Position numbers and translations under genes: made by a program. From Pseudorhodoferax sp032153935 (GTDB lineage Bacteria > Pseudomonadota > Gammaproteobacteria > Burkholderiales > Burkholderiaceae_C), in assembly GCF_964253035.1 (NCBI RefSeq), contig NZ_CAXUQL020000001.1:4898001-4962000 (forward strand): a DNA stretch of 64,000 nucleotides, in the 5' to 3' direction. How positions within the stretch are numbered: position 1 is the first letter of the stretch; each line of letters begins with the position of its first letter. The notes under the pieces were generated by a model that saw only the letters and a program-made list of their open reading frames with translations, did no database searches and was not told where the DNA came from. This document shows, in pieces, positions 63,486-64,000 of the stretch.

Positions 63486-64000
63486 ATGCCCCTGAACTAC
63501 ATCGCCAACGCCTTCGTCCCCTCCTCGTCCGGCCGCACCATCCCGGTCATCGACCCGTCGGACGGCCAGCCCTTCGAGGAGATCCAGCGCAGCAACGCGC
63601 AGGACATCGACGCCGCCGTGCGCGCTGCGCGCCAGTGCTACGACGGCGTCTGGTCCAAGCTGTCGGCGGCCGAGCGCAGCCGGCTGCTCATGCGCCTGGC
63701 CGAAAAGATCGCCGAGCATGGCGAGGAACTCGCCGCGCTGGAGCAGCGCGACTGCGGCAAGCCGACCAAGCAGGCCCGCGCCGACGCCATCGCGCTGGTG
63801 CGCTACTTCGAGTTCTACGCCGGTGCCTGCGACAAGCTGCACGGCGAGACCATTCCCTACCAGAACGGCTACAGCGTCTTCACCTGGCGCGAGCCGCACG
63901 GCGTGACCGGCCATGTCGTGCCCTGGAACTACCCCATGCAGATCTTCGGCCGCTGCGTGGGCGGTGCGCTCGCCGCCGGCAACGTCTGCGTGGTCAAGCC
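63486..64000 (+). CDS. Aldehyde dehydrogenase, N-terminal part (partial)
   Basis: The first 171 residues of an NAD(P)-dependent aldehyde dehydrogenase run off the right edge. Seen: MPLNYIANAFVPSSSGRTIPV, EIQRSNAQDIDAAVRAARQCYD (given in parts: NAQDIDAAVRAAR), LEQRDCGKPTKQARAD, and EPHGVTGHVVPWNYPM with the conserved Asn of VPWNYP. Catalytic Cys and Glu lie outside. It looks like betaine-aldehyde or gamma-aminobutyraldehyde-type enzymes; the true substrate cannot be decided. The ATG at 63486 follows the PIN toxin by 22 bp. Confidence 0.9.
   Translation, partial: MPLNYIANAFVPSSSGRTIPVIDPSDGQPFEEIQRSNAQDIDAAVRAARQCYDGVWSKLSAAERSRLLMRLAEKIAEHGEELAALEQRDCGKPTKQARADAIALVRYFEFYAGACDKLHGETIPYQNGYSVFTWREPHGVTGHVVPWNYPMQIFGRCVGGALAAGNVCVVK

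Overview
This 64 kb window is chromosomal DNA from a high-GC Gram-negative bacterium, most likely a betaproteobacterium of the order Burkholderiales and probably family Comamonadaceae. The grounds are the gene order (mltG-tmk-holB-pilZ-tatD; ilvBNC-pssA-leuA beside a sigma/DUF3619/DUF3106/RDD run), near-exclusive G/C third codon positions, and several ABC/HAAT-type catabolic genes. I see no rRNA, tRNA, CRISPR array, insertion sequence or prophage. Genus and species cannot be fixed from the sequence alone.

Layout. (a) 1-5.1 kb: a two-subunit molybdenum hydroxylase of the isoquinoline-oxidoreductase type, a short-chain dehydrogenase, an aldo/keto reductase and two LysR regulators. Three of their intergenic regions share a CTTGC-N7-GCAAG palindrome, and one holds a larger array with 22-bp spacing. 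(b) 5.2-11 kb: a leftward run mltG-tmk-holB-pilZ-tatD-ankyrin with 4-nt overlaps at several joints, then divergent ygfZ. (c) 11-16.1 kb: leftward genes for HDOD protein, HSL-type esterase and a thioesterase-acetyltransferase fusion, and tex upstream of them. (d) 16.3-20.2 kb: a FeeM-like N-acyl amino acid synthase and a membrane GGDEF-EAL protein whose reading frame is broken inside the GGDEF motif. (e) 20.2-38.9 kb: a long leftward catabolic block: CoA ligase, branched-chain-type ABC importer, multifunctional beta-oxidation enzyme, thiolase, two acyl-CoA dehydrogenases, two PaaI-type thioesterases, two SDRs, a quinone/enal-reductase-like enzyme and a GST. Together they could import a carboxylic acid, activate it and degrade it by beta-oxidation.

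(f) 39-45.5 kb: lipoprotein carboxylesterase divergent from an AraC regulator, then selO-msrB-yciB-bolA-parvulin, a rightward run devoted to redox, envelope and protein folding. (g) 45.6-53.5 kb: branched-chain amino acid synthesis, ilvB-ilvN-ilvC, pssA, then two different 2-isopropylmalate synthases. The second block is preceded by a leucine attenuator whose 17-codon leader contains three CTA codons. (h) 53.7-56.5 kb: a tightly overlapping operon for a sigma factor, two small membrane or secreted proteins, an RDD protein and a LOG-family protein. (i) 56.5-64 kb: PII protein, FemAB-like protein, a PLP gamma-synthase-family enzyme, soluble and membrane pyrophosphatases in divergent arrangement, an AbrB/PIN toxin-antitoxin pair, and the start of an aldehyde dehydrogenase.

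Intergenic gaps are short; none exceeds 300 bases. The strongest candidates for a second look are the leu attenuator, the LysR-type operator arrays, the GGDEF frameshift beside the FeeM-like gene, and the pyrophosphatase carrying a C-terminal OmpA-like domain.
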